Below, piece by piece: positions 20,213-29,062 of a stretch of DNA of 64,000 nt. Each line of letters begins with the position of its first letter. Position 1 is the first letter of the stretch. The translations under genes and the position numbers were made by a program. The notes under the pieces were generated by a model. It was not told where the DNA came from and ran no database searches. It was given only the letters and a program-made list of their open reading frames with translations. The DNA comes from a bacterium. Its GTDB lineage: Bacteria > Spirochaetota > Leptospiria > Leptospirales > Leptonemataceae. Location: the NCBI GenBank assembly GCA_024742665.1, contig JANSYA010000015.1, positions 17,923 to 81,922 on the forward strand. Direction: 5' to 3'.

Positions 20213-21358
20213 ATGGCTGATCGAGATTATTACGAAGTGCTGGGCGTCGCGAAAGGCGCGTCCAAAGATGAAATCAAGAAAGGCTATCGCAAGATGGCCA
20301 TTAAGTATCACCCGGACAAAAACCGGGGCGACGCATCGGCCGAAGAGAAATTCAAAGAGGCGACCGAAGCTTACGAAGTTCTTTCCGACGACCAAAAGCG
20401 TCAGATGTACGATCAATTCGGCAAGGCCGGACTGGGACAGGGCATGGGCGGCGGTCCCGGCGGTTTCGGCCAGCGGGCCTACACGGATTTTTCCGATATC
20501 TTCGGTGACCTGGGCGACGTATTCTCCGAATTCTTCGGCGGCAATTTCAGCGGCGGGGGCGGCTTCGGCGGTCGTCGCGGCGGCGTGCGGCGCGGATCGG
20601 ATTTACGGTACAATCTCGAACTTTCGCTGGAAGACGCGGCCATGGGCAAAGAGGTCAAACTCGAAATCCCGAAGCAGGACACCTGTGAAACCTGCGATGG
20701 CTCGGGCGCTAAAAAAGGATCTTCGCCGGTCTCGTGCGAAACCTGCGGCGGCGTGGGCCAGGTGCGAAGAACCCAGGGTTTCTTTTCGGTCACGACGAGC
20801 TGTCCGAGCTGCCAGGGCCGCGGTCAGACGATCAAAGATCCCTGCGGCACCTGTAAAGGTTCGGGCGTAACCGAAAAGCGTCGCACTCTGCACATCAAGA
20901 TTCCGGCGGGCGTCGAATCCGGCAGCCGCCTGAAAGTCGCATCGGAAGGCGAAGCCGGACCCAACGGCGGCCCCCACGGCGATCTGTACGTCGTGACGCA
21001 TATCAAAGGCCATGAGGTCTTCGAACGGCAGGGCAACGATCTGGTCGTGCAGGCGAATTTGCCGGTCACGACGGGACTTTTGGGCGGCGACATCGAAGTG
21101 CCGACCATCGACGGCAAAAAAGTGCGCATGAAGATTCCGCCCGGCACCGAGTCCGGTCAGATCTTTCGTCTGAAAGGCAAAGGCATGCCTTATATGGGCG
21201 GCTATGGCAAAGGCGATCAGCACGTGCTGATCAATTTGAAGATTCCGAAGAATCTGAGCAAGAAGGCTCGCGAACTGGTAGCGGAACTGCAAAACGAACT
21301 GGGCGATAATATCGCCAAAGAGACCGAATATTCGCGCGTCTCGGCCGGGTATCAGTGA
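20213..21358 (+). CDS. dnaJ: Co-chaperone DnaJ (Hsp40)
   Basis: DnaJ delivers unfolded proteins to DnaK and stimulates its ATPase. The J domain has YHPDKN (HPD motif) near residue 34. A Gly/Phe-rich linker follows at about 75-125. The zinc finger has all four CxxCxGxG repeats (CETCDGSG, CETCGGVG, CPSCQGRG, CGTCKGSG). The C-terminal substrate domains are complete. The 381 residues match the family. It sits 160 bases after dnaK beyond the hairpin, so it could be transcribed with the operon or from its own promoter. Confidence 0.97.
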   Translation: MADRDYYEVLGVAKGASKDEIKKGYRKMAIKYHPDKNRGDASAEEKFKEATEAYEVLSDDQKRQMYDQFGKAGLGQGMGGGPGGFGQRAYTDFSDIFGDLGDVFSEFFGGNFSGGGGFGGRRGGVRRGSDLRYNLELSLEDAAMGKEVKLEIPKQDTCETCDGSGAKKGSSPVSCETCGGVGQVRRTQGFFSVTTSCPSCQGRGQTIKDPCGTCKGSGVTEKRRTLHIKIPAGVESGSRLKVASEGEAGPNGGPHGDLYVVTHIKGHEVFERQGNDLVVQANLPVTTGLLGGDIEVPTIDGKKVRMKIPPGTESGQIFRLKGKGMPYMGGYGKGDQHVLINLKIPKNLSKKARELVAELQNELGDNIAKETEYSRVSAGYQ

Positions 21359-21439
21359 TCGACAGTTCAGAGAATCAGACCTTTTTTGCACTTTACAAAC
21401 CAGGTCACTCTCACCACCTTCCTTCCGGAATTTCACCAC

Positions 21440-22399
21440 ATGAGCAAAGTTAAAGTCGGTTTAGTCGGTACCGGGCATATGGGCCAGTACCATGTAAATA
21501 TTGCCGCGGGATTACCGGAATACGAGGTCAGCGGCATCTACGACGCCGACCAGGCGCGGGCCGCGGAAATCGGGGAGCGCTTCAACGTGCCGCCGATCGC
21601 CTCGTACGATGATCTCGTCGAGCGCTCCGAGGCGATCGTGATCGCGGTGCCGACTGTGCTGCACTACAAGATGGCCCTCCAGGCCCTTCAGGCCGGCAAA
21701 CACGTGCTGGTGGAAAAACCGATGACGGAAACCGTCGACCAGGCGCGCGAACTTGTCGCTCTGGCCGAGTCAAAAGGCCTGACCTTTCAGGTCGGTCACG
21801 TCGAACGTTTTAACGGCGCCGTCCTCGAACTCAACAAGATCGTCGAACAGCCGCTGCTGATCGAGTCGCGCCGGCTGGCTCCCTTTAACCCGCGGATTTC
21901 CGACGTGGGCGTCGTGCTTGATCTGATGATCCACGACATCGATATTATTCTGAACATGGTGAACAAAGAAGTCGTTTCGGTTCACGCCCGGGGCAACCGG
22001 ACTCTGAGCGATCACGAAGACGTCGCCGTCGCCACGATTTTATTCGAAGGCGGCTGCGTCGCGAATTTGATCGCGAGTCGCGCGAGCCAGGCCAAAATTC
22101 GGCGACTGAATATCACTCAGGAAAACGCGTACATCGTGCTCGATTTCGCGACCCAGGACATCGATATTCACCGCCAGGCTTCCAGCGCGTACTTAATGAC
22201 TCGCGAAGAGCTGAAGTACAAACAAGAAGCCTTCGTCGAGAAGATCGCGGTCCACCGGGACAATCCGCTGCGCCAGGAACACCAGCATTTCATCGCTTCG
22301 ATTCGCGGCGCGAGCGAACCCGTAGTCGGATATCAGGAAGAGTTAAGAACTCTGGAAATCGCGAGCAAGATCCTGGCCGACATTAAAGGCACGCTTTAA
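21440..22399 (+). CDS. Gfo/Idh/MocA-family NAD(P)-dependent oxidoreductase
   Basis: The ATG at 21440 gives 319 residues beginning MSKVKVGLVGTGHMGQYH, a Rossmann glycine motif (GxGxxG). The family signature VEKPM (about residues 90-95, HVLVEKPMTETVDQA) provides the usual catalytic lysine. The C-terminal half is the substrate domain. Members oxidise sugars, inositols or UDP-sugars; in Leptospira-like bacteria relatives sit with lipid A genes (UDP-GlcNAc 3-dehydrogenase, GnnA). I cannot fix the substrate here, because no aminotransferase partner is next to it. Confidence 0.85.
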   Translation: MSKVKVGLVGTGHMGQYHVNIAAGLPEYEVSGIYDADQARAAEIGERFNVPPIASYDDLVERSEAIVIAVPTVLHYKMALQALQAGKHVLVEKPMTETVDQARELVALAESKGLTFQVGHVERFNGAVLELNKIVEQPLLIESRRLAPFNPRISDVGVVLDLMIHDIDIILNMVNKEVVSVHARGNRTLSDHEDVAVATILFEGGCVANLIASRASQAKIRRLNITQENAYIVLDFATQDIDIHRQASSAYLMTREELKYKQEAFVEKIAVHRDNPLRQEHQHFIASIRGASEPVVGYQEELRTLEIASKILADIKGTL

Positions 22400-22400
22400 T

Positions 22401-23450
22401 TCAGAGCGCGGGTCCGCCGGGATTCCGGACCGCGCCGCCCGCCAGTTCCTGCAGCGCCGCGTCTAATTGGGACCGGGCCTCTTCGGACTTCAGACTGGAC
22501 CGCGCGGCGGTGAGGTGCTCGCGCATCCGAGCGCGCTGCCGCGGTGAGAAACGATTGTGCCAGCGCTGCACGGTCGGTCGGGCCAGATCCACGCGGGCTG
22601 CAACCGCTCTTTCGGCCACAGTTGCGCGGCCTTCCTCTCGGGCGATCTTCGCGATTTCTTTCAGACTTTCGTCGGCGGAAAAGTATATGCTCAAAGCGGC
22701 TTCGGCGTCGCGTGCGTCGTTGACGTGATTCGCGGCGACCGTCGCGATCGATTCGAGAGCCTGATAGCTGACTCCATCGCTGACCCGTACGGCCTGGCCG
22801 CCGACCTGGCCCAGGCTACGCAAAGCCTGCACGACCGCCGACTCGCTCCGTAGCAGCAGCGCGGATTTTTGCATATCGAGGATCAGCTCTTTACTATAGC
22901 TAGCGAATTTCTCGCGGGCGCTGCTGGTCGTACTTTCTTTGAGCCCGCCGATGATCTGGTCGGCCTGGGCGGCGCGAATATTGACCAGCTCTTCGGAACC
23001 CTGACCGACGCCCGGCGGCAACTCGCGTTCTCGCAGCTCGGCCTTCAGGCGCGCATTTTCTTTCGTAAGATCCGCCGTCGAGTTTTCGGCCTGTTCCAGA
23101 TTGAGCGCCCTGGACTGGCTTTCGTTTAAGTATTGCAAAACCGAATTAAACGAAAAGCCGAAGACCATGGCGATCACCACGGCTTTGGGAATGTCTTCGG
23201 GTTTGTTGCCGGTAATATAAAACACGCCGACCAGAGCGGTGAATCCGCCGAGCATCAGCACCGCCGGTAGAATCACGATCCAGCGCCAGAGGAAATTCGG
23301 CTCCGGGACGGCGGTCGAAAGTTGCGCGTCGTACAGAATATAGAACCAGTACATCAGGCCGCCGGCGCTGCCGAAGGCAAAGATCAAGATCAGGCTGTTC
23401 CAGTCCACGTTGTTCATGATCTGTTTGATTCGGTCCGTACTCGTATTCAT
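22401..23450 (-). CDS. Inner-membrane coiled-coil hypothetical protein
   Basis: The start at 23450 is preceded by a good Shine-Dalgarno sequence (GAGGAG). Three transmembrane helices lie in the first 130 residues (LILIFAFGSAGGLMYWFYIL, WIVILPAVLMLGGFTALVGVFYI, AVVIAMVFGFSFNSVLQYL). A short coiled coil (about 120-150) and a helical soluble domain of about 200 residues follow. The C-terminal part has the sequence AERAVAARVDLARPTVQRWHNRF, which looks helix-turn-helix-like but is not convincing. The gene ends 2 bases from the oxidoreductase stop. Function unknown. Confidence 0.75.
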   Translation of the reverse strand: MNTSTDRIKQIMNNVDWNSLILIFAFGSAGGLMYWFYILYDAQLSTAVPEPNFLWRWIVILPAVLMLGGFTALVGVFYITGNKPEDIPKAVVIAMVFGFSFNSVLQYLNESQSRALNLEQAENSTADLTKENARLKAELRERELPPGVGQGSEELVNIRAAQADQIIGGLKESTTSSAREKFASYSKELILDMQKSALLLRSESAVVQALRSLGQVGGQAVRVSDGVSYQALESIATVAANHVNDARDAEAALSIYFSADESLKEIAKIAREEGRATVAERAVAARVDLARPTVQRWHNRFSPRQRARMREHLTAARSSLKSEEARSQLDAALQELAGGAVRNPGGPAL

Positions 23451-23515
23451 GCGGTCGCTCCTCGGCTTCAAGGTGCCGGAGCCTCGGAAAGGCCCGTAAG
23501 ACCTTCGAAAATAAG

Positions 23516-25072
23516 GTGGCGAAAAATGTCGACAATCCGGTTTGTGGTGGAGCGATGCCGCAGGCTCTGAAAAATACCGATTCCGGAAACACTCTTTCCG
23601 GTTCCGGCGCCGCCGTTGTCAGCAGCACAACGCCCGCCGCCCCAAAAGATGTTCTGACCCGTCTGTATGTCGAAACCTACGGCTGTCAGATGAACGAGTA
23701 TGACTCGGGCCTGGTGCGATCGATTCTGGGCGAGGCCGGCTACTCCCGCGCGGAAAAGGTCGATGACGCGGGCGTAATTTTGCTGAACACCTGCGCCATT
23801 CGAGAAAAGGCCCACGAGAAAGTTTATAATCGTCTGCACGCGCTCGGGCATTTGAAGCGCAAAGATCCGCGGACTGTGATTGGAATTCTGGGCTGCATGG
23901 CGCAGAATCTGGGCGACGACCTTTTCGCTCAAGGGCTGCCGGTCGACTTCGTAATGGGGCCGGACAATTATCGCGAGCTGCCGGAAATCGTATCGCGCAT
24001 TCGCTCCGGACAGGAAAGTAATCTTAATATTACGCAACTATCGCGTACGGAAACCTACGAAGAAATCGATCCGAAAGTCGTTTCGGGCAAGCTGGCCTTC
24101 GTGACGATTATGCGGGGCTGCGATAATTTCTGTTCGTTCTGCGTCGTGCCGTACACCCGGGGTCGGGAACGCAGTCGCTCGCCCGAGTCGATCGTAAATG
24201 AAATCCAGCAGCTGATCGCAAACGACGGCGTGCGCGAAGTGACGCTGCTCGGACAGAACGTGAATTCGTATCGGCACGCCGGGGACGCGGAATCGGGCGG
24301 CGAGGAATTTCGCTTTCGCCATCTGATCGAAAAGATCCTGGCCGAAACCGACATCGCCCGCATTCGTTTCACTTCGCCGCACCCCCACGATTTCCCGGAA
24401 GATCTACTGGATCTCATGGCCTCCGAACCGCGGTTCTGCAGTCAGATTCACCTGCCGGTCCAGTCGGGTTCGACGGCGACTCTCGCGCGCATGAAACGCG
24501 ATTATTCCCGCGAAGAATTCTTGCGATTGGTAGATCAAATTCGCGCGCGTATGCCGGGTGTGGGTTTGACCACCGACGTGATCGTCGGCTTTAGCGGCGA
24601 AACCGACGCCGAATTCGAAGAGACCCTGTCGATTATGGAGCAGGTGCGCTTCGACATGGCTTTTATGTTTCATTATTCGGAGCGTTCCCAGACCTACGCA
24701 CACAAGCGCATGCCCGACGATATTCCACAAAAAGTCAAACTCGATCGTCTGCGTCGTCTAATTGAATTGCAAACCGAAATCGCCCGAGAAAAAAACGCGG
24801 CGCTGATCGGCGAGACTTTCGAAGTGCTGGTCGAAGGCCGCAGCAAACGTTCCGCCGTCGAACTGATGGGCCGCTCGGCGACCGGCAAAACGATTATCTT
24901 CCCCGCGCCGAACGCAAACTCCGCCGCAGATGCAGTCGACGGACACGATGCTCCAGGCGATAGCGCTCCGGCAGGCGATGCCGGTCTCGATCTGGATCGC
25001 TATCTCGGCCAGCTGATAAACGTGCGCATCACTGAAAGCACGCCGGCGACCTTACGCGGCGTGGTTGCGTAG
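23516..25072 (+). CDS. miaB: tRNA-2-methylthio-N6-dimethylallyladenosine synthase
   Basis: MiaB thiomethylates i6A37 of tRNAs reading U-starting codons. The N-terminal cluster cysteines are in TYGCQMNEYDS, NTCAIREKAHEKVYNRL and LGCMAQ, and the radical SAM cysteines are in GCDNFCSFCVVPYTRGRERSR, the classic MiaB form. A TRAM-like C-terminal region follows (TFEVLVEGRSKRS). The start is uncertain: GTG at 23516 or ATG at 23555. Length 518 against a usual 440-480, because of an N-terminal Ala-rich tail and a Gly/Asp-rich insertion in the TRAM region. Confidence 0.95.
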   Translation: MAKNVDNPVCGGAMPQALKNTDSGNTLSGSGAAVVSSTTPAAPKDVLTRLYVETYGCQMNEYDSGLVRSILGEAGYSRAEKVDDAGVILLNTCAIREKAHEKVYNRLHALGHLKRKDPRTVIGILGCMAQNLGDDLFAQGLPVDFVMGPDNYRELPEIVSRIRSGQESNLNITQLSRTETYEEIDPKVVSGKLAFVTIMRGCDNFCSFCVVPYTRGRERSRSPESIVNEIQQLIANDGVREVTLLGQNVNSYRHAGDAESGGEEFRFRHLIEKILAETDIARIRFTSPHPHDFPEDLLDLMASEPRFCSQIHLPVQSGSTATLARMKRDYSREEFLRLVDQIRARMPGVGLTTDVIVGFSGETDAEFEETLSIMEQVRFDMAFMFHYSERSQTYAHKRMPDDIPQKVKLDRLRRLIELQTEIAREKNAALIGETFEVLVEGRSKRSAVELMGRSATGKTIIFPAPNANSAADAVDGHDAPGDSAPAGDAGLDLDRYLGQLINVRITESTPATLRGVVA

Positions 25073-25308
25073 TACGAACGCGGCGCTTCTGTACCCGCGG
25101 ACGACTCAGCCAGCAAAGAGCGGTCCGCTGCGTCCTGATTTAGGGAACAGAGAGCGGGAGTCTTTTTTACATGGAGATCTTGAGATCGGGAGTTTTCTTT
25201 TTTTGCACCGGGTCGTGGGGCGGCCAATAATTCATATCATCTAAACAGAAACATCCGTGCCATCCTGCCATCCGTATAATCCTGCCAACTCCAAAAAGAG
25301 TCTACTAT
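25073..25308. other. Intergenic region between miaB and the 3D-domain lipoprotein gene
   Basis: This 236-base stretch contains a 6-bp stem (GCGGAC/GTCCGC) and two T-runs (around 25162 and 25196). A small palindrome GATCTTGAGATC precedes the second T-run. Together they could end miaB transcription, but no single element is a strong terminator. No coding potential is seen. Confidence 0.4.
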
Positions 25309-26520
25309 ATGAAACGAATCGTCTCCAGAACATCCTGCTATCCTGGCCTGGCTTCGGCAATCGTGGCCCTGCTGATCGGCGCCTTTGCCTGCGCCCCGCT
25401 GCCCGGCGAAACATCCGAGCCCGAGTATCCCGAGATGTTTCGTATTGAATGCGTGGGCCGCCCGCAGGGCTGCGCCTGTCTGAGCGCGGAACCAGGCCCG
25501 ACTCCGCCCGGGCCGGACGCGGCGGCTGTCACGGTGTACCACGCCGAAGCGGCGACGGGACACCGTGAACAGAAAGCGTATCGTGAGGTGAGTCTTTCAA
25601 ACGATCGTCGTTGCTGGTACAAAAAGACGGGCCTGCGCCCCATGCCGTACGCGAAAGTCCCGCTTTCACCTCTGCGCGATCTCGATCATGTGCCGCTGCC
25701 GCTCAAACGTCTGGCGCCGAATTTCGGAGCGGCGCAGACCGACGCATCGCATCGCCTGAGCCTCGGAAAGTACTGGGCGACATACTATCATCTCGCCGTC
25801 GAAGACTATCATCCCGGTAAGATCGTACCGGTTCTTGATCGCCGCGGCCGCAAGCTCGGCACCGCGTCGCAGGCATTTTTGAAACAGGTCACCTGGCAGG
25901 GGAGCGGCATCGCATCGAACGGTTTGCGCTTGCATTACACCGGCACGAAGATGCGCTTTAATACGTACGCGAAAGATATGTGGGGTCACGGCGCGGGCTA
26001 CGGCTATCGTGTCTTTCCTTATCGCACGATCGCCGTGCACTTTCGCGCCCTGTGTCGAAAGCTGATGCCCGGACGCAAGTGCGGCAAAAAAGATGTGATC
26101 GGCACCCTGGTCTGGATTCGCGAAGTCGCCGAGAAGCGCATCAAGATGCCCGGCGGCAGCATTCATGACGGGTACTTTTGTGCGACCGACACCGGTTCGC
26201 CGAACTATATCAAAGACGATCGCATCGATATTTTCGTCGGCACTCACGGCGGCGGCAACCCCTATTTACCGCCGGCTCGCCGACCGAACGCTTTGATCGA
26301 AGGCGGGATTCGAAATCTCGTGCCTTCTGACTGGCGACTGTGGCGCGCTCCGAACGATCGCGTTTGGTGCGATGCGAATCGTTTGCCGTCAAACTCCGCG
26401 CGTCCGGCCGCCGGCGATTGCGTAACCGACTATCACGTCGTCGCGCGCGATAAAGCGCTGAATATCGAAGCCGTGCTCGACGATCAGGGGCGACCGCTCC
26501 GCTGCGCGAAACGTCCCTGA
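25309..26520 (+). CDS. Lipoprotein with a 3D (Asp-Asp-Asp) double-psi barrel domain
   Basis: The protein of 403 residues has a lipoprotein signal ending in LLIGAFAC (Cys28). A Pro-rich linker and a central domain follow. The segment CATDTGSPNYIKDDRIDIFVG at about residues 291-311 fits the 3D domain, with Asp294 and Asp307 in the expected places. 3D domains occur in MltA-type lytic transglycosylases and cell-wall-binding proteins. This suggests action on or near peptidoglycan, but the other MltA residues are not evident and catalytic activity is only inferred. The last 90 residues are unassigned. Confidence 0.7.
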   Translation: MKRIVSRTSCYPGLASAIVALLIGAFACAPLPGETSEPEYPEMFRIECVGRPQGCACLSAEPGPTPPGPDAAAVTVYHAEAATGHREQKAYREVSLSNDRRCWYKKTGLRPMPYAKVPLSPLRDLDHVPLPLKRLAPNFGAAQTDASHRLSLGKYWATYYHLAVEDYHPGKIVPVLDRRGRKLGTASQAFLKQVTWQGSGIASNGLRLHYTGTKMRFNTYAKDMWGHGAGYGYRVFPYRTIAVHFRALCRKLMPGRKCGKKDVIGTLVWIREVAEKRIKMPGGSIHDGYFCATDTGSPNYIKDDRIDIFVGTHGGGNPYLPPARRPNALIEGGIRNLVPSDWRLWRAPNDRVWCDANRLPSNSARPAAGDCVTDYHVVARDKALNIEAVLDDQGRPLRCAKRP

Positions 26521-26571
26521 ATTGCAGAAAGTTAGAGACTTGTTAGGAATGTTCACTATAAGGTGTTCATT

Positions 26572-28431
26572 ATGGCAACACTCTCTGAAACGCGAAACCC
26601 GCGCGTCGTGCTGGGTCTGACCCTGCGATTGGAGCTTTTCGCCGCGCTGGTACCGATTCCCTTCGGTTTATACCTGCTCTTCGTCGGCGCGGGCATGACC
26701 CTCGAACGAACCCTGTTCATCAACAGTATCGCCACGATCGTACTGTTGATCGCCATTACGAGCAGCGTCGCTCTGCGGATTTATTTGTTGCGGCCGTACA
26801 CCGAGTCTCTGACTTCAGGGGCGGATGCGCAAACGAAACTGAGCGCGGCCGGCGCCCGTCAGATCAAGGCGCGCCTGCTGCGCATGCCTCAAGTTGAATC
26901 GATCGCGGTCGGACTGCGCTGGCTGATCGGAACGGTGGTTTCGCTTACGATCGTCTATTTTCTGACCGGCCTTGAAACTCGCGAGCTTGTCGCTTCGGTG
27001 ATCTGCCTGCCGATCGTGATTCCCGTCACGATGGCCGGTTATTTCTTCATGACCGAAAATTATTTCGCGTCGGCCCTCGAACGCGAAGACCTGGCCGCCG
27101 CCCGGGTTTCGCGCAAGCAGGTGCGGAGCATCGGCTTCGCCATGCGATTCGTCGGCACGACCACCGCTCTGGTGATTCTACCCCTGGGAGTCTTCGCCTT
27201 CCTGCTGGTTTTGATCGTGCAGGGTTATACGCAGTCGGAGCACATCGCCCTGCATATCGTCGGTCTTACGGCGCTGTTTATCATGGCGATTGCAATCGTG
27301 AGCTATAGCGCCGCGAGCGCCTTCCAGCGCAGCGTCAATCATCTCAAAGTCGCCGCCCGGTCTATGGCCCGGGGGCGTTTTCAGAAAGTCGTGCCCCAGC
27401 TGCAGGCGGACGAAATCGGCGACATCAGTCGGTATTTTCAGCGCGTATCGCGTTCCGTGGCGCTGGCGGTGCGTTCGATTCACGAGGAGACCGGCGATCT
27501 GGTCACCGATTCGCGCAAGCTATCGATCAGCGGCGACGCCTTAAATCGCAGCACCCAGGAGCAGGCGACCTCCGCTGAAGAAATTTCGGCGGCTTTAGAA
27601 CAGCTATCGGCGGCGGGGGATATTTTAGCGGGCAACGCCGCGCGCCAGACTGAAGAGGCCCAGGCCGCCGATGATCGTGTGCAGAGTTTGCATTCAAAAC
27701 TGGAATCGATCAACGGGATGACCGAACAGCTCGCCGCGAGCTCCGGCGAAACCTACGAACAGGCGATGAGCGGCGCCGAACGCGTACATGCGACCGTGCA
27801 GAGTATGGATCAAATCAGCGAAGGCACGAATCGCATGGCGGAAGCCATGAAGCTGATCAATGAAGTCGCCGATCGCGTAAACCTGCTTTCGCTGAACGCT
27901 TCGATCGAAGCGGCCCGCGCCGGCGAATACGGCCGCGGATTCGCCGTGGTCGCCACAGAAATTTCGCGCCTGGCGGATCAAACCCAGCAGCACGGTAACA
28001 CGATTCTTGAACTCGTGAATCAGGCGGTCGAACGCGTCGCCGAAGGCACAGCGTCCATGCACGAGACCGCGAAGACCTTCGATCGGATCACGGCTTCCGC
28101 CGGAGAAAATCGTCGGCTCATGCAAGACGTGAGCGCGCAGGTCCAGGATCAATTCGGCACCAGTCTGGAGCTGAGCAAAGCGATCGCGACCGTGCAGGAA
28201 ATGTCCCTGGAAACCTCGACGTCTCTGGCCGAGCAGGGCCGGACCAACAAAGAGCTCACGGTCGGCCTGCAGCGGATCAGCGAGGCGACCTCGACGATTT
28301 CGGAAGCGGTCGAAGACGTGGCGGGACTCGCCCGCGATTTAACCGATCGCGCCGATCGCCTGGCCGCCCGCGCCGCCTTCTTTGAAGTCGCCGGAGAGGA
28401 CGAGCGGGCGGGGCTCCGGGAATCCCGATAA
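26572..28431 (+). CDS. Methyl-accepting chemotaxis protein with a membrane-embedded sensor
   Basis: The ATG at 26572 is preceded by AAGG at 8 bases; an upstream GTG (26563) is less likely. The N-terminal 250 residues contain about six transmembrane helices with very short loops and no periplasmic ligand domain. A HAMP-like segment (about 255-305) follows. The signalling domain has the conserved tip near VADRVNLLSLNASIEAARAGEYGRGFAVVA. It would feed CheA/CheW and flagellar control. The C terminus lacks an NWETF-like pentapeptide. The gene stands alone. Confidence 0.92.
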   Translation: MATLSETRNPRVVLGLTLRLELFAALVPIPFGLYLLFVGAGMTLERTLFINSIATIVLLIAITSSVALRIYLLRPYTESLTSGADAQTKLSAAGARQIKARLLRMPQVESIAVGLRWLIGTVVSLTIVYFLTGLETRELVASVICLPIVIPVTMAGYFFMTENYFASALEREDLAAARVSRKQVRSIGFAMRFVGTTTALVILPLGVFAFLLVLIVQGYTQSEHIALHIVGLTALFIMAIAIVSYSAASAFQRSVNHLKVAARSMARGRFQKVVPQLQADEIGDISRYFQRVSRSVALAVRSIHEETGDLVTDSRKLSISGDALNRSTQEQATSAEEISAALEQLSAAGDILAGNAARQTEEAQAADDRVQSLHSKLESINGMTEQLAASSGETYEQAMSGAERVHATVQSMDQISEGTNRMAEAMKLINEVADRVNLLSLNASIEAARAGEYGRGFAVVATEISRLADQTQQHGNTILELVNQAVERVAEGTASMHETAKTFDRITASAGENRRLMQDVSAQVQDQFGTSLELSKAIATVQEMSLETSTSLAEQGRTNKELTVGLQRISEATSTISEAVEDVAGLARDLTDRADRLAARAAFFEVAGEDERAGLRESR

Positions 28432-28466
28432 GTGATTCCGCCGGCAATCCGGACTGAATACGGGGA

Positions 28467-28949
28467 TCAGGTTGAAACGCGAAATACGCGTTCGCTGAAA
28501 AATTCACGCTCGCTTTCGCGGGCCTGTGGAAATACGTCGCTTAATATTTCAACGAAATGCGCGTTGCCAATTCGCATATAGTCCACGAGAATTCGCAGAG
28601 TTTTCAGATCACGCTGCGCGCGAATCCGCGCCCGGCGGCTTCGATCGAAGAGCAAAGCCGAGATCATCAGCGTGAGTATCAGGAGCGTCCTGACCAGAAA
28701 CAGCACGCTCTCTCGATCCAGATAATAGCCGGTGCGATCAATCAGCGCTTCGCCGTACCGGCCCAGATCGGCTGCAAATAGAAGCAAACCGCAGCTGGCG
28801 GCAATCGCCAGGCAGAAGTAGAAAAAGGGCAAAATCCGGGAAGACTGTATTGCCGCAAGAGTCATGGATTCGGCATCCTCAATTCCGATGACCGTTAGAT
28901 GCTTTTGAATAAATTCTTTTTTTTCCCGGGCTATAGTGATTGCGTTCAT
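28467..28949 (-). CDS. Small membrane protein of unknown function
   Basis: The protein of 160 residues has two to three hydrophobic segments (ILPFFYFCLAIAASCGLLLFA, SVLFLVRTLLILTLMISALLF) and charged ends. The ATG has a strong ribosome-binding site (GGAGGAAGG), supporting a real gene. No family is recognised. It is convergent with the chemoreceptor gene at a distance of 35 bases. Confidence 0.65.
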   Translation of the reverse strand: MNAITIAREKKEFIQKHLTVIGIEDAESMTLAAIQSSRILPFFYFCLAIAASCGLLLFAADLGRYGEALIDRTGYYLDRESVLFLVRTLLILTLMISALLFDRSRRARIRAQRDLKTLRILVDYMRIGNAHFVEILSDVFPQARESEREFFSERVFRVST

Positions 28950-29062
28950 CCTTCCTCCGTTTGTTTGAGAACGATGAATTAGACCGCCCGGAAAGGCTGG
29001 AGTTCAAAAAATAATTCCTGGTGGCAGAAAATTGACTCTGGTGAGTTTTCGCCGGTGCGGCC

